A stretch of DNA of 64,000 bases from Coptis chinensis. Its lineage: Eukaryota; Streptophyta; Magnoliopsida; Ranunculales; Ranunculaceae. The translations under genes and the position numbers were made by a program. The notes under the pieces are model-generated. The model made no database searches. It was not told the origin of the DNA and saw only the letters and a list, made by a program, of their open reading frames with translations. The stretch is taken from NCBI GenBank assembly GCA_015680905.1, contig CM027382.1:9149501-9213500 (forward strand), read 5' to 3'. This document shows, one piece after another, positions 12,663 through 24,663 of the stretch (its first letter is position 1; each line of letters opens with the position of its first letter).

Positions 12663-12673
12663 GTTTATATAGG
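12663..12673 (-). promoter_or_regulatory. TATA box upstream of ORF B
   Basis: The minus strand reads CCTATATAAAC about 270 nt upstream of the ORF B start, which suggests ORF B could be transcribed from its own internal promoter rather than only from the LTR. Confidence 0.45.
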
Positions 12674-13069
12674 TTTTAAGTTGCTAAAACGGATCGGGAA
12701 GTTGCCAAAAGGTTTTTACGGTAGTTTCCGAAAATACCAAAATTTCCAAACCCGAAAACGGAAACAACTCATTTTCTTGATTCTAAAACAAACCTAGTAT
12801 CTTTTAGGTTGAATTTATGATAGAATCTACCTATTTAATCGAGATTTCATCCTACAATGATACTTATTCATAGATATGCCTAAACGGCCATATTTTCACC
12901 TTGACTCATAATAAATTCTAAGACGAGGGTCATATAAAAATAATGTTGGAATAGATAAAACCACCCCCAAACAATTTGGGAAGGTGGGATCAATAGTAAA
13001 CAACCACGCATAATGAAAATAACCGCATTATATTAAAATTTTCATTCGAAGTACATTTCACTACAAAAT

Positions 13070-14319
13070 TCAAATTACGGAAATAAAACTTACATTAAAA
13101 TAAATGGCAATAATGAAACTACAAATAGAAATAGAAATATCAAACGATACTATCCCTAACAACTCCGATCTTTGGTGGCGGAGAGGGCACACCTTCGAGA
13201 GATGGCTCCCCGAGCTCGATGGGCCAGCACCATTCGTCTTTCGGCGACGACGCTCGTGCCTCGATGGTGTGTCCTCAGAAGGAGAATCCCCGTGAGGTGG
13301 GAATCGTGCAAGCATGTCGGTCCGGAACTGGTGCTGAGCTTCTAGCTCGGCCCTCATCTGTTCCCACCTCTCATCCTCTCTCTGGGTACGGATCTCGAAG
13401 TTATGATGGATAGTTGCTGTCGAGTCCGGAGGTCTTCGCCAAATAGTGTTGAGTTTAACGCGATGCATGCCGCGATGAATTACGGCCATGCGTTCTGCAT
13501 CTGACCAACACCTCTCCAGGGCATCCGCATCAAAACAAGTAAAGTCCTCCTCATCCTCCGAGGCATTCTGATTTCCCCCATCCTCCTCGGCATTCTTGTT
13601 TCCACCATCCTCCTCGTCCTCTACCCTGTCCTCAGGCAACCTCCAAACTCGTTGGATACACTCCTTATAGATGCGAGGATTTCGGTGTAGGGTGATGTAA
13701 GACCTATCAGACTCCTAAGCTGCTCTCAACTTCAGCATGATTTTGGTTATCAACACAGGGAGAGGTGCAACAGACTTCCCTACTCCCCTTATCATGCTAA
13801 GCAAAAACTCCAAGATATAGAACTTCGTACTTACGCTCTGGAGTATCCATAAAATGTGGAGGCGATTCGGGCCGATGTCGCTTAACCTTCTCCTTCCCGG
13901 GGGCGTTCGACCAATCCATCGAGCTGCAAACCGGTGGTTGGTTCTTAGGGATGCTGGCGAACACAATCGATCTCGCATTGTAGTTCCCTTCGATAACTAT
14001 CCACGTTCATCAATGGCTCTACCCCATTATATAGGGACTCTGCGAACGTGACATCGGATGGATTCTAGGCGGAATGCCTAGAATCTCGATAACAACCGAT
14101 AGTCACTTCCTTCCTCCTCTTCGCCACCATAACAAAAATCCTAGTCCCCTCCAACTCCCTCGTATTGTAGAACCGTCGGACTAAGTCTTCGTGGTAATAG
14201 GCTTCGGTCGAGTACCACAAGCTATTCCAGTCTCTATCGATCATTTAAATCACCGTAAAAGCGGTGAAGTGGTCGCCAGTAAAAGCTTGTTCTGGTAAAA
14301 TTCGGCGTTGTTGAGCCAT
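13070..14319 (-). pseudogene. ORF A of the family 1 element, retrotransposon protein of unknown function
   Basis: The start MAQQRRILPEQ matches the plus-strand ORF A at 36335 (MAQPRKITAEKDY). The copy contains DWNSLWYSTEAYYHEDLVRRFY, corresponding to GWTPLLYHS / YSRELVLMFY, interrupted by stops. The middle block (13978 downward) has LHILWILQ, matching LHLLWILQ. The C-terminal block (13639-13070) is an acidic stretch, a helical heptad-like region and a basic tail HERRRRKTN that resembles a nuclear localisation signal. Several frameshifts and stops break it. The pattern recalls the extra ORFs of Athila/Ogre-type plant elements (ATHILA ORF-1 and plant transposon ORF domains); the exact family needs a profile search. 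Confidence 0.6.
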
Positions 14320-14539
14320 TGGAAGTTTGAATACGGTTTGAGGTTTGTAGAAGGTAGGGGGAAGCAATGAGGGACACCTCACTAAAAAGAACGATGGTGG
14401 TGGTGGTGTGGTGGTGACTAATTTTTTTTTTTATTTTGATTTTCGGTGGTTTTGTTGATGTAAATTAGTGGAGGTTTGGGGGTTGGAGTAAATTTGGGTT
14501 GGGTCTTGGATTGTGGATGTGGGTTAATTAGGTTTTGTT

Positions 14540-14570
<31 letters not shown>

Positions 14571-15517
14571 GTTGGGTTTGAAGCTTTGTTAATGGCGGTT
14601 TGTGGAAAAAAAATGATGAATTGATGGTGAAGGTAAAGGCGGGTGCTTGCTAATGTCGGTGCTGGTTGGGGCCCAAGCCCGGTCGAAATTTGTGATTTTT
14701 CGATTTTTTTAGCGAAACTTCAAATCAAAATTGCCGCTTCGTTACCGGTCCGATTTTTGCGAATGAGATATGGAAATGATCAGGAGAGAATTTCCAATCC
14801 AATGATCCATAAAACACTCTATTCCGACCGTGGATGACATATAAGATAGTGGAAAACGCCTCAAAGTGCGTGCATGACGTACGTTATGCGAACGACTGAT
14901 CTCTAAATTCAAAATTATGTCAACCCGGATTATAATACAATTAAACGGCCTAAGCAACTGTAATGGGACATAAACATTCTAGGACGGAAACACGAACACC
15001 CCACCCCCAAACAAATTTTTTACAACAAAGCTTAGAAAATTTGTTTTTAGCAATGGGTCTTTTAAAGTCAGATTCCCGAGACTTCCTAGATTACTATGTT
15101 TATTCTTTAATATATATATATATTTTTTTCTTTTAAAAAGAAAAACAATAAACAAGAAAGACATAATTCACCTCATAGAGAAACGTGACTCAAAAATCCG
15201 AGAAAACATGCAAGAGTGGAAAACGTGAATTATGTCAAACGTGGACTTAGGATCCGGTACTTACAGCCACACACTCCGTAGGGAGGGCCCGATTACCTTA
15301 ATGGTGCACTTACCAATATATGGAAATGAAAGGAAATGTACCAAACACAAAAGTTGAGTCGTTTATAGTCAGATACTCGAGACTTTATCTAAACATATGT
15401 ATGAACATGCAGTTTATCATATATCAACAACCGAAATAGTTGTGGATCATTCCATAAATAAATATCACAGAAAACATATCCAAACACAATCAAGCACCAA
15501 GATTTCCTATGGCGAAC

Positions 15518-16089
15518 CTAGTGAAATGAAAGCGAAAGTCGGATAACCCTATTACGTAACCTAGCATGTACATTCTTTTTCATTTTTGAACGAGTGGGTG
15601 TTATAGTAAATAAGTGTGGAAAAGTGAATGATTGTGGAGAATATGGTGGATATGGATAAGTTGTAGAAGGACAGCATGTAAACAATGAGGATGTGGTTTT
15701 AGCACAAAACTCATTCATGGTGTGTGTAAGGACTGTTTCAAGTCTGAAAATGAAGGTGTCAAACGCTTTTGTCTTCTGAAGTATTTGTTTACTAGGTGGA
15801 TTTAAAAACTTATGAAGCACAGAAGAAACAAAAGGATCGAGTGCAAACTCGAGATTCCTTTGAAAGGGTGGAAGGAGGGAAGTCGAGGTGGATGTTGTGG
15901 AAAGTAGTTCTTGATAGGGTGAATTATCACTTGCTCTAAGAAACTCATCGAATTGCTCATCTAGATTGGTCATATCCTCGTTACTATGATATAGTCCTTT
16001 ACATCTTTGAGAAAGTCATCTATCTTATCCTCATCCGTAATATGTGTATCGACTAGTGTAGGGATGGAAATGTTGGAGTCTGAACTTCC
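15518..16089 (-). pseudogene. Post-protease linker ORF of the family 1 element
   Basis: An open stretch from 15973 to 15518 (151 codons) begins MTNLDEQFDEFLRASD. It lies directly after the protease, where Tat/Athila polyproteins have a variable acidic linker before reverse transcriptase. The expected reverse transcriptase does not follow; noncoding sequence leads to ORF A instead. Function unassigned. Confidence 0.4.
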
Positions 16090-17071
16090 GAAGGAAAGAA
16101 ATTTAGGCATATGATTATCAGGGAACGTGTTGTTGAAATAATCTCGAGCAAAGCTCGATCATGCTAACCTCTCCATCCATAGGCGAATCGGGTAATCGCG
16201 GTGTCTTTGTTTTAAAAATATTGACTTCAATAAACAAGATGGCCAAAAGACATGGACATTGAACCATCACTGGCAATTAATGAGCGCATTGGCAGTTGCG
16301 AGGAAAGGGCGCCCCTAAGATGGCCGGGACGAGTCGTTAACGACTTCTCGTGATCGAGGATGACAAAATCAGCCCGGATAGTAAAAATCACGAACTTTTA
16401 CGGAACATTTTTGACCACACCCTTAGGATACTTAATGAACCGATCAGCTAATTGTAACGCGTCATTTTAGTGGGTTGCATTTCGTCTAGACCTATTTGTT
16501 TATACAAATAAAAGCGGGAGTAAGTTAACACTAGCCCCCAAGTCTAATAACGCCGCGGTCGTATAAGAATCTCTAAGGTGCATTATGCGGTGGGGCGACC
16601 CGGGGGTCCTTGTACTTAACAATTCCATTATGTTCAGATAGAGTTGGGAATTGTTCTGTTAAAAATGCGTCTTTTGGTATATTGGTCTTACGCCTAGTAG
16701 TACCACAATTCCTTAAGAAAGTTAGCATGGTGTGGTAGCTTTTTAATAGCCGAGGAAGGGAAGGTTTATAGTTAGATTCTTGAAAACGTCCCCTAATCTC
16801 CTCATAATTAGTATCCCCTAGTTAACACGGCTAATTTTTGTGGAAGCGGTGGTTTACGTCTATATTTAGCAATGGTATCACACGGATGTTTAACCGTGGC
16901 TTTTGTTTTTAGGTTGTGTTGTGAACCGGTATCTCTACAAAGTGGTAGGCTCTTCAGTTTCGATTCGGTATCTAGTAAAATAGCGAGGTGTAGGGCTACT
17001 ACTAGTGGGGTAACCATAGGCATAGTTACTTTGTTATCAACCGCTCTAACGGAAGAGAGTGATGATGGCAT
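16090..17071 (-). pseudogene. Retroviral-type aspartic protease of the family 1 element, decayed
   Basis: Several frames together show the plant Ty3/gypsy protease: a proline-rich lead-in PPLPQKL, the catalytic flap DLGASVNLLP near 16525-16548 (the Asp of the D-S/T/L-G-A motif is kept), then KQIGLDEMQPTKMT, FIKYPKGVVKNV and ADFVILD. A second conserved block reads as LGAPFLATANALI when small frameshifts are ignored (about 16290-16330). Such proteases mature the Gag polyprotein. Multiple frameshifts make this copy inactive as read. Confidence 0.7.
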
Positions 17072-17113
17072 TTAGCTCACCTACATTTTCATATTCATTA
17101 CTAGTATTATCGG

Positions 17114-18644
17114 TTATCTCAAAGGTTGTATTTGTTGTTTTAGGATTAGGTATTGCGTGACTGGAAATACACCTTTGGGTTGGGCTTTATCTTGAGCCAA
17201 CTGTTGGGTTAAATTATTAACGGATTGTAGAAGTTTGTTGGTTAGATTGAGCCATGGTTTGGAAAAGTTTTGGCTCACTTGTATGAAGGTGTCAAGACGA
17301 TCCGGTTGTGTGGGTGTAGTAGTCACGGGTGGTGTATTTGGAACTATTTCCGTGAATTATTTATCGGTTGATTTTGATAATTATTATTTAGGAACGATAC
17401 CTCTATTAGCATTATAATTATTATAACTACCTTGACTTTGTGCTTGACCTTGTCGAGGTTGCACTTGGTTGTTATAATTATTAAAAATTGCCCGACTGTC
17501 CTTGGCGTGGTGGAGCTTGGTTAAAAGCGTCGCGTTGGCCTAACAGATTGATTATTGTACCACGGAGGTGTGGCGTGTTGGTTATTTCTCCAACGAAGTT
17601 GGGATTATGTCTCCAGGGGTTAGGTTCACTATTAATGGAACAAGCCCGTTCATAGGCTATAGAGGGCCGCCGAGCGGGATGCTTTCGGGGCTCCAATGTG
17701 AAACTACATGGATTTGAATTTACGTTCATGACGGGGATAGGCTTTTGTTGAACAGAAATGGCCTCTACCTTTTAGTGAGTGATTCGATTAGAGTTTTAAA
17801 CTTCGGGATCGTGTTTAATTTCAAACATACGGGCGGCCTTAAGCAGTATTTGATGAACTAGCGGGCGGTGGATATTATCACTACCCCCGTTGTTATTTAA
17901 GCTTAGTTTGATCCTCTAAAAATTTATAAGCCTCCGGAGGCTCCTTTGCTTAAGAAACTACCCCCATTAATTATGTCTAGGACTTCTTTATGGTGGTGTA
18001 GAAGTCCTTTGAAAAAGGCCGCGAACTAACGTGTCTTTCGCTAAGTTATGATGTGGACACTCTATAAGGAGATCGGTGAAGCGATTCCAAACCTCTGAAA
18101 ATGATTCATGAGGATTTTGTTGAAAAAATGAATCTTGGAAAGCATCTCATCCGTCTTTAGGGGTGGGTAAAATGTTTCATAAACAATTGAACAAGTTTAG
18201 CCCACGAGTCCACAGAATTAGGTGTTTGGGCAGTTAACCAAGAAGCGCCTTATCGGTTAAGGTGAAAGGGAATACCCTGAGTTTAATTTGTTCCGCACCA
18301 ACCGTAGGATGGTGGAATGTTGTTAGGACTTGTTCAATCCTATGCATGTGCTGATAAGGTTTTTCATGGTCTAATCCATGAAAAACGGGTAACAAATTAA
18401 AAATATTTGGGGGGATTCGGAAATCCCCCACTGGGTCTGCTAGAACGATGCAAGATTTGGGGCTATCGCTCAAGGCTTTGTAGAAGTCAGAGAGAGGAGT
18501 CTCTTCTTCGTCGGGCATTGTGTCAGGTGATGTGTGTGAAATAGTAGCTAGAGGTGTAGTGGGTGGTATACTAGATAGACTTGTTTGTTGACGTTGTTGG
18601 GTAATTACGTTCGGTGTTTTTGTTCGGCCAGACCTTAATCTCAT
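17114..18644 (-). pseudogene. Gag polyprotein of the family 1 element, decayed
   Basis: The best-preserved part is 18644-18234: basic start MRLRSGRTK, then IPPNIFNLLPVFHGL and a matrix/capsid core ending in LRVFPFTLTDKAL, the hallmark of Athila/Tat-type Gag. After a frameshift come WLTAQTPNSVDSW and KLVQLF, and further down FFKGLLHHHKEVLDIINGG and the C-terminal QKVS-like segment at 17326-17114 (NLTQQLAQDKAQPKGVFP). No zinc knuckle is apparent. At least four small frameshifts and stops occur. Confidence 0.75.
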
Positions 18645-19142
18645 ACAAGGCTAAAACCAAACTTAGCTAAACACATCAACACTCCAAACAATTCTGATAT
18701 ACTAGTATAAACCTCTAACAGGAAATGCGAGGTGTGGAAGAAAGGAATACCTCGATCGTCCTTGCTTCGCTTATTTATGAATATCGTCTTGTTTAGAGTG
18801 TTGGTGTATATAACAAGTTAGAACACCGAAAAACTTGAAATATCAAAGTTCGAATCAAAGCTGTAGAATTCACGAAAAATATAGCTTTAGCAGCGGTGCT
18901 TCGCATAGAAGCCGGTCGCTTCCGTGTAATATTCAAATTACGTTGTTTTAGGTCGAAGCTCAAGGTTCAAGGTATAGCTATAAAGTGCGCTTCCTTATAA
19001 GCGTGATCGCTCAGTGTATTTTTTCGAAGAACTTTTCAACGCTGAATCGGAAAACCACAGTAGGAATCAAACAAGGGTGGGTGGGTGAAATGGGACTTTA
19101 AGAAAATTACTTACACTATGAAAACAATGTGAAAGTGAAACT

Positions 19143-19160
19143 AAGATGGTAGCGGCGCCA
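19143..19160 (-). other. Primer-binding site of the family 1 element
   Basis: Directly inside the 5' LTR, after two A's, the minus strand reads TGGCGCCGCTACCATCTT. The first eight bases match the 3' end of plant tRNA-Asp used by Athila/Tat elements (TGGCGCCG). It fixes the element's polarity. Confidence 0.7.
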
Positions 19161-19162
19161 TT

Positions 19163-20670
19163 TGATAAAACATAAAATGAATAGTTTACCTACGAAATGA
19201 ATGATGAAACTCAAAACGTAAGTAAACTAAATCTTTCTTATGTGCCTATGTTTATCAAAGATTCTACTCTCAATCCTATGAGATATAGTGGAGTAGAGTG
19301 ATTCATCCCACTCCTAGTCCTTCCGCATGCTGTGTTCTCTACGTATAAGTATTCTTACTCTAAAGTCTAATGAGAGATTTACGAAGTGGCAACTAGACTA
19401 CGATGCAACTACCCACAAGATGCAACTAGTCGATTATCATAACAACTATGGGAATGCTACGTTGATTCGATGATAAAGAGTTAGAGGGGGATTGATTCCA
19501 CCTTAACTCAACTTAATCCTATTAACGATTTAATCGTCGAAATCCGACTTGAATCGCTGGCGGAAGAACAATTGGTTCTTCCTAATCCCTAATTACACAT
19601 GGCATTCCTACCAATTCATAACTAGCATGTGAACGATTAAACTCATCCTCATGGTGAACTAATCGTTTCTAGAGTGGAAGGGAAATTACGACGACTCTAC
19701 GATAATCGGAATCAAGCTTTCATCAAGGCTTCTCAACCCCCTCTAATGGAGGTTTAGCCGAGAATCATTACGTAATCATTTCCGATTAAATTAAAACTAA
19801 ACATAATATAAAGAATTGAAATTTACTAATCTAAATTAAACAATAATTAAAATCTAATTAATAACTAAGAATTGAATAACAAGTAATAAATGAAATCAAA
19901 TCTAACACAAATGTAAATGACAAGAATAGAAATGAACAAACTAGCTATTTTATTAATCAAACTAATTAAGAGTAATGATTCTAAGAGTTTAATCTAAAAC
20001 AAGAATTGAATATAAACTAAACTCAATTTAATTAAATAAAAACTAGATCTATTGTTTTAGGTCTAAAACTAGCTACCTTAACTATCTACCCTATCTACCA
20101 TTAACAAAGAGCTAAGCTTTGGTTTTATACTTTTCGATCCAAAATCGTGCATGGGCTTGCAGCCACGTTTTGGGCGGAGAATCCCAAAGCCCAAAAACCC
20201 CAGTCTTCAAATTCAAAAAAGGCCTCTTCAGCTGCAGTTGGCTTCAACAGACTTTTCGTCCACTTCTGCTCCTCTGATTGGATCAAGGCTTAGACCATTG
20301 GAAAGCTCTTTCCGAGCGGTCGTTTTGACATAAGGTAGGCCCCATTAAGTGGTCCGAGTCCAAAGATATGGCCTTCCTCAAGTTCTCACGACTTTGTGTG
20401 TTGTTTCTGCCCGCGTCGACTTTTCAGCTTTTGACCGGGCTTTAGAAAGGCTTTGTCTTCTTGAATCTTGGCCTTTAATTACGGAACTCCTTAGTAACCG
20501 ACCTTTGCTTCTTTATCTCGCTAAAGTGGCACATTTCTACACATAATGGACTTTGAAGCCTGAAATGCATAAAAACACGTAATCAATGTTAACTCTTAAT
20601 TATTACTCACATAATTGGTCTAAAAGTATGTCTGTTACAGGGTTAAAACTACAGTTTTGGGCTCTTATCA
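19163..20670 (-). repeat. 5' LTR of the family 1 element
   Basis: The 1508-bp partner of 8097-9596 starts TGATAAAAC and ends CTCTTATCA, followed by the target duplication GTTCT. It differs from its partner mainly by short GC-rich indel clusters, for example near 19529-19560. Confidence 0.9.
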
Positions 20671-20675
20671 GTTCT

Positions 20676-21203
20676 CTATGGAGTCTCATTAAATATCTCA
20701 TATTTCCAACTCACGAAAAACGATGACAATTTATGATGTACAAGGATTTATAAGACCAGCCACAAATATGATCATTTTGTGTCTATTAGTAGAGGTTAGT
20801 CATGGTTGATAAAATATGTGTTTGATATAAATGAAAGCCTTAAGTATTTTATCTTTATTGCAATTTTACTTCAATTGTTTTTTTCTTTCTTTATTGCAAA
20901 ACCTTTGTTCTCTTTTTTTCTGGTCTCCGATAACCCTAAGCAATGGTTGCCTGAATGATAAAAATTCCAGCTTTTTTTCACCACGTCAATCCTCTCATTA
21001 ACAACGTCCGCTAAAAGTCAGTATTTTTCCAGTTGGTCTTCAATCATGAGAATGAGATCAACAACATCATTTCTCTCTTCCATTCTCATAACCGCCAATG
21101 TTGGTCGTCACTCTGTTGTTGCACCTTACTCTTCATCAGCACCTTCTCCTAATGAAACTAGCACTCCTAAAATAAATAATATCATAATCCTTGGTAACCA
21201 TCA
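20676..21203. other. Host sequence between two retroelements
   Basis: This continues the host DNA left of 8092. An open frame from 21046 gives MRMRSTTSFLSSILITANVG and a serine/proline-rich stretch, reminiscent of an organelle presequence, and runs straight into the LTR at 21204. It may be a truncated exon or a chance ORF; there is no recognisable family. Confidence 0.3.
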
Positions 21204-21970
21204 TGATAAGCACCCAAAAGTGTATTATGAAACCCCATTGAGACATATAAATTTGGTTCATTATGTGTTTAATAATCATGAAATAAATATGTTTTCATAC
21301 TTTTGCAGGTATTTGCAGTAAACATGGAAATATTGGTTAAACCTGCAATAAAGCATGATTCACGGCGTTATATGAATTCTCCCAAATCCACGTTGAAGCA
21401 TCAAACTTCCAAAGCTCCTACCTCTCGAACCAAGACTCGAATCGACGACAAGAGAGTTTTCGCATAATCAGGTATTGAACTCTACGCATATAGGCGGGAA
21501 GTTGTAAACCGCCCAAAATCTGGGATCGCCATCTGGGTGCACATGGACCCACTATGCGGGGCCACAAGATTGGATGAGTCATCAATCATGGAGCATGTCA
21601 AGACAAAGATAACAAATTATTGGTGCAAAGTTGACACCTTGCATGTAATAAATTAGATTAGGTGTTAATAGTGAGAAAAAGGCAAGGTGTCACTTTGTTT
21701 TAATGTGGTAGATAAAAATGAATCAATGTGGTTTGATAATTCACGTGGGAGGAAATGAGATTTCTCTCAAATGGAGAAGAAATTAGACAAAGGTGGGGGA
21801 TACTCCATTTACTCCCTTGACTTATTTTCCTCACATGGCATTATTTTAGTTCCTTAGTGAAAATGAGAAGTGAGTTTTTTTTTATTTTGCAAAAAGCTTG
21901 TAATAGTTTTAATGGAGGAACACTTGTTCTTCTAGTTCTTCTAGAAATATATAAGTGAGTTTGGTTGTGG

Positions 21971-22010
<40 letters not shown>

Positions 22011-22659
22011 TTGAGTTTTTAGTAGTTCATAAGTCCTTGTCCCAAGGATCATGAGCTAACTTCCCTTTTGGGGAGTTAATCCAACTCATGTGAGGGAAAA
22101 ACATTGGTTTGTGAGTTTGGTAGGTTTTAGGATAAACAACTAACACTACATCCTATCCCAAAATGATAGTTGGTGTAGTGTCTAGTTAGAAATCAAACAA
22201 TGAGCTTAGAGATAAGTCATTGTTTGGTTTCACTTGCTAGCATGTATGAAGCTCTAAGTGAGCCATGCATGCTAGGGATCAATTATATTTTCCGTTAGGG
22301 ACTTGTCTATGAGTTTAGGAAGAATAAAACCTATTTCAAATCAACACTAATGGTAGTTCACATGAGGAGGATTAACTCTCCAACTTCTCTTCCAAATTTT
22401 ATATTTTTAGTATCAAGTGCATGTTTTCAACTTAATGTTTTCTTAATGTTTAAGTAGGAATGATAAAAATCTAGCATTTATAATAGACCCTTACTCCTTG
22501 GATTCCACTTATTGTAACATCGATTTGTAGTTGTTCTATACTTTAGGTAGTTGAATCTTTATTTAACTCTCTTTCGACAAATATCGTGAGTAAGGAACCT
22601 TGATTTCTTTTGTTTTGATTTAGAGTTCAAAAACTCTGTGGTCGTAAAAGCAAATATCA
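21204..22659 (+). repeat. Family 2 LTR, copy 1
   Basis: The LTR starts TGATAAGCACCC and ends GCAAATATCA. It is nearly identical to 32587-34075 and 40424-41902 over long stretches. It carries a CT microsatellite (about 21974-22002) between a region with features of a promoter/leader and the 3' part. A TGGC primer-site-like word follows the LTR, but an inverted LTR begins only 29 nt further on, so the 5' LTR has lost its internal region. Confidence 0.85.
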
Positions 22660-22688
22660 AATGGCTGGTCACCCGCAGCAGTGCCATT

Positions 22689-23157
22689 TGATATTTGCTT
22701 GGACACTACTTAGAGTTTTGAACTCTCTAAGTTTGATGTAAAAGCACTCAAAGCATCTTTTACTCACGATCTTCGTTGAAAGTAGAGTTAGAATAAGGAT
22801 CAACTAACTACCTAAAAGCATAACAACTACATATTGGATGTTACAATAAGGAACCAAGGAGTAAGGTTATAATACTAGGTTTCTTCCTAACAAACATTAA
22901 AGCAAAACATTTAAGTTTGAAATCATGCACTTAAACAAAATACAAATTACTAAAAAGAAAGGTGGAGAGTTAATCCTCCTCACGTGAAACTATCATTAGT
23001 TGTTTATTTGAAAAGGGGTTTTGATTCTTCCTAGACTCATAGACAAGTCCCTAATGGAAAAATAGAATTGATCCTTTGGTTGGCTTAAGAGCTCATACAT
23101 GCTAGAAGTGAAACCAAACAATGACTTATCTCTAAGCTCATTGTTTGATTCCTAACT
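22689..23157 (-). repeat. Inverted family 2 LTR fragment
   Basis: Read on the minus strand this is the 3' third of a family 2 LTR ending in GCAAATATCA at 22689. It faces copy 1 tail-to-tail with a 29-nt spacer. It stops near 23157 at the LTR's own short palindrome (around CTACATCC...GGTGTAG), where the sequence switches back to plus orientation. Confidence 0.75.
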
Positions 23158-23464
23158 AGCTCTACATCCTATCCCAAAATGATAGTTGGTGTAGTGTCTA
23201 GTTAGGAATCAAAGCAATGAGCTTAGAGATAAGTCATTGCTTAGTTCTGACTTCTTAGCATGTGTGAGCTCTTGCCGAGCCATACACATGCTAGGGATCA
23301 AGTTTTCTTCCATATTAGACTTGTCTATGAGTTCTAGGAAGAATAAAATGAACTTATCAAACAACAAAACTTATTAAAATCATTGAGATGAAATATTTTG
23401 CAATTTTATTGAAATGTGAACGAAAATGACAAACCCGACCATTTGTTTTTACAAATTTAGATCA
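23158..23464 (+). repeat. Family 3 LTR fragment (5' LTR remnant)
   Basis: This is about 300 bp closely matching 29507-29802, including TTAGACTTGTCTATGAG and ATTGAAATGTGAACGAAA, and ends AGATCA. The next bases TGGCATTTGCG are a primer-site-like start. It is probably the truncated 5' LTR paired with 28509-29802. Confidence 0.65.
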
Positions 23465-24311
23465 ATGGCATTTGCGTTTTTTTGAGAAAATTAGCAAAAT
23501 AATTAATTTGATCATATACATCAATCAAATTCATTTCTTTCTTTCTTCCATATTATTTTTTATTTTCCACTAAAAAAAAAAAAAAAAAAAAAAAAACCCC
23601 ACAAAATCAACCATTTTGTGGTTATGGGCCTAAAAAAAAAAAAAAAAAAAAAAACCGCACCCATCTCTTTCTTTTCATTTTTCTTTTCTCTCTCCACTCT
23701 CCTCCTCCTTTTCTTCTCTGCGTCTCTTTCTCTCTTATTTTCTTTTCGTTCGTCTCTTTCTTTTTTCTTTGTCTCCTCTCCGACTTGTCTCCCTCTCGAA
23801 AGTGTTTGTTGCGGTTGAATTGAAGAAGGAGGGCTGGACAAGGTGGTTGGGTTTCATCGGAGGTGTACTTGCGAATGGAGGTGCATGTGGTGTTTGAATT
23901 GAAAAGAAGTCTTGTTTTGGTGGTCTTTGGCATGATGCTAGTGGTGACCGTCGTCTTTGCTTGAGGGAAGGTGGAGATCGGTGATCTTTGGATCGGAACG
24001 GTGTGGTGTCCGGTCGCAAGGTCTATGGTGAAGTGAAGGTGGCGGCGTTCGTGGTGGTTTGGCTTGAGTGAGTTCAAGTGATGGTGGCTTGAGGTCACTA
24101 GAGGGTTTCGGTGTTGGTGGATGTGTGTTGTTCGATGATCTTTGATGGTTGTTGGTGATGAAGAAGGGTCTTTGTTTAAATGGCTTTGTATGGGGTGACT
24201 CACGGTGGTTGGGTGTTGTTGTTTTGGATGTCTGGCTGGCTGGTTGTGATGGTACGTGCCTGAAACACTAGAGTGAGTCCTCTTGGAAAGCTTCCGGATA
24301 TTGGAGCGCAC

Positions 24312-24663
24312 TAGGGGTGGAATTCGAGCTAATCGAGCCGAAGTTTCACTAAGCTTCGGCTCAACTCGTTTATTTAAACGAAGCTTTAATATAGGCTCAA
24401 GCTTGGCTCATATATTATATGAACGAGTCCAGCTGAGCTTAAATGAGTCGAGCTCGAGCCAAGCCCGAGTAGCTCGCATTATTTAATCGTGATGATGTTA
24501 TTTGAGCTTATTGAGCCAAGCTTCACCCCCTTTCGTTTATTAAGCGAAGCTATAATATGGGCTCAAGCTTGGCTCATTTAGTTAAATGAACGAAGCTTGA
24601 GCCAAGCTTAAACGAGCCAAGCCCGAGCCAAGCCCAAGCTACTCGGCTCAAATTCCACCCCCA
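24312..24663. mobile_element. hAT-like MITE
   Basis: The termini TAGGGGTGGAATTCGAGC and, inverted, TGGGGGTGGAATTTGAGC are inverted repeats of about 18 bp. Flanking octamers GAGCGCAC (24304-24311) and GAGCAGAC (24664-24671) match at 6 of 8. The interior consists of repeated GAGC/AAGCTTGGCTC words. It is noncoding and nested in the family 3 internal region. Confidence 0.7.

Larger units (their letters stand above)
8097..20670 (-). mobile_element. Complete family 1 LTR retrotransposon, gag-pro plus ORFs A and B, no pol
   Basis: The 12.6-kb insertion has 1.5-kb LTRs beginning TGATAAAAC and ending CTCTTATCA on the plus strand, and an exact 5-bp target duplication GTTCT at 8092-8096 and 20671-20675. 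Transcription is on the minus strand: a primer-binding site (TGGCGCCGCTACC) lies just inside the right LTR and a purine tract just inside the left LTR. Coding order 5' to 3' is decayed gag (18644-17114), protease (about 16900-16090), a linker, ORF A (14319-13070) and ORF B (12395-11410). The gag and protease are of Athila/Tat (Ty3/gypsy) type. I find no reverse transcriptase, RNase H or integrase motifs, so it is non-autonomous and would need enzymes in trans. Confidence 0.88.

Noticed and set aside
23622-24311. 229-codon open frame on the minus strand
   Set aside because: It is low-complexity (His/Thr/Pro then Lys/Arg/Glu, ending in a poly-Phe from an A-tract) and opposite to a CT-rich leader-like region; no domain is recognisable.
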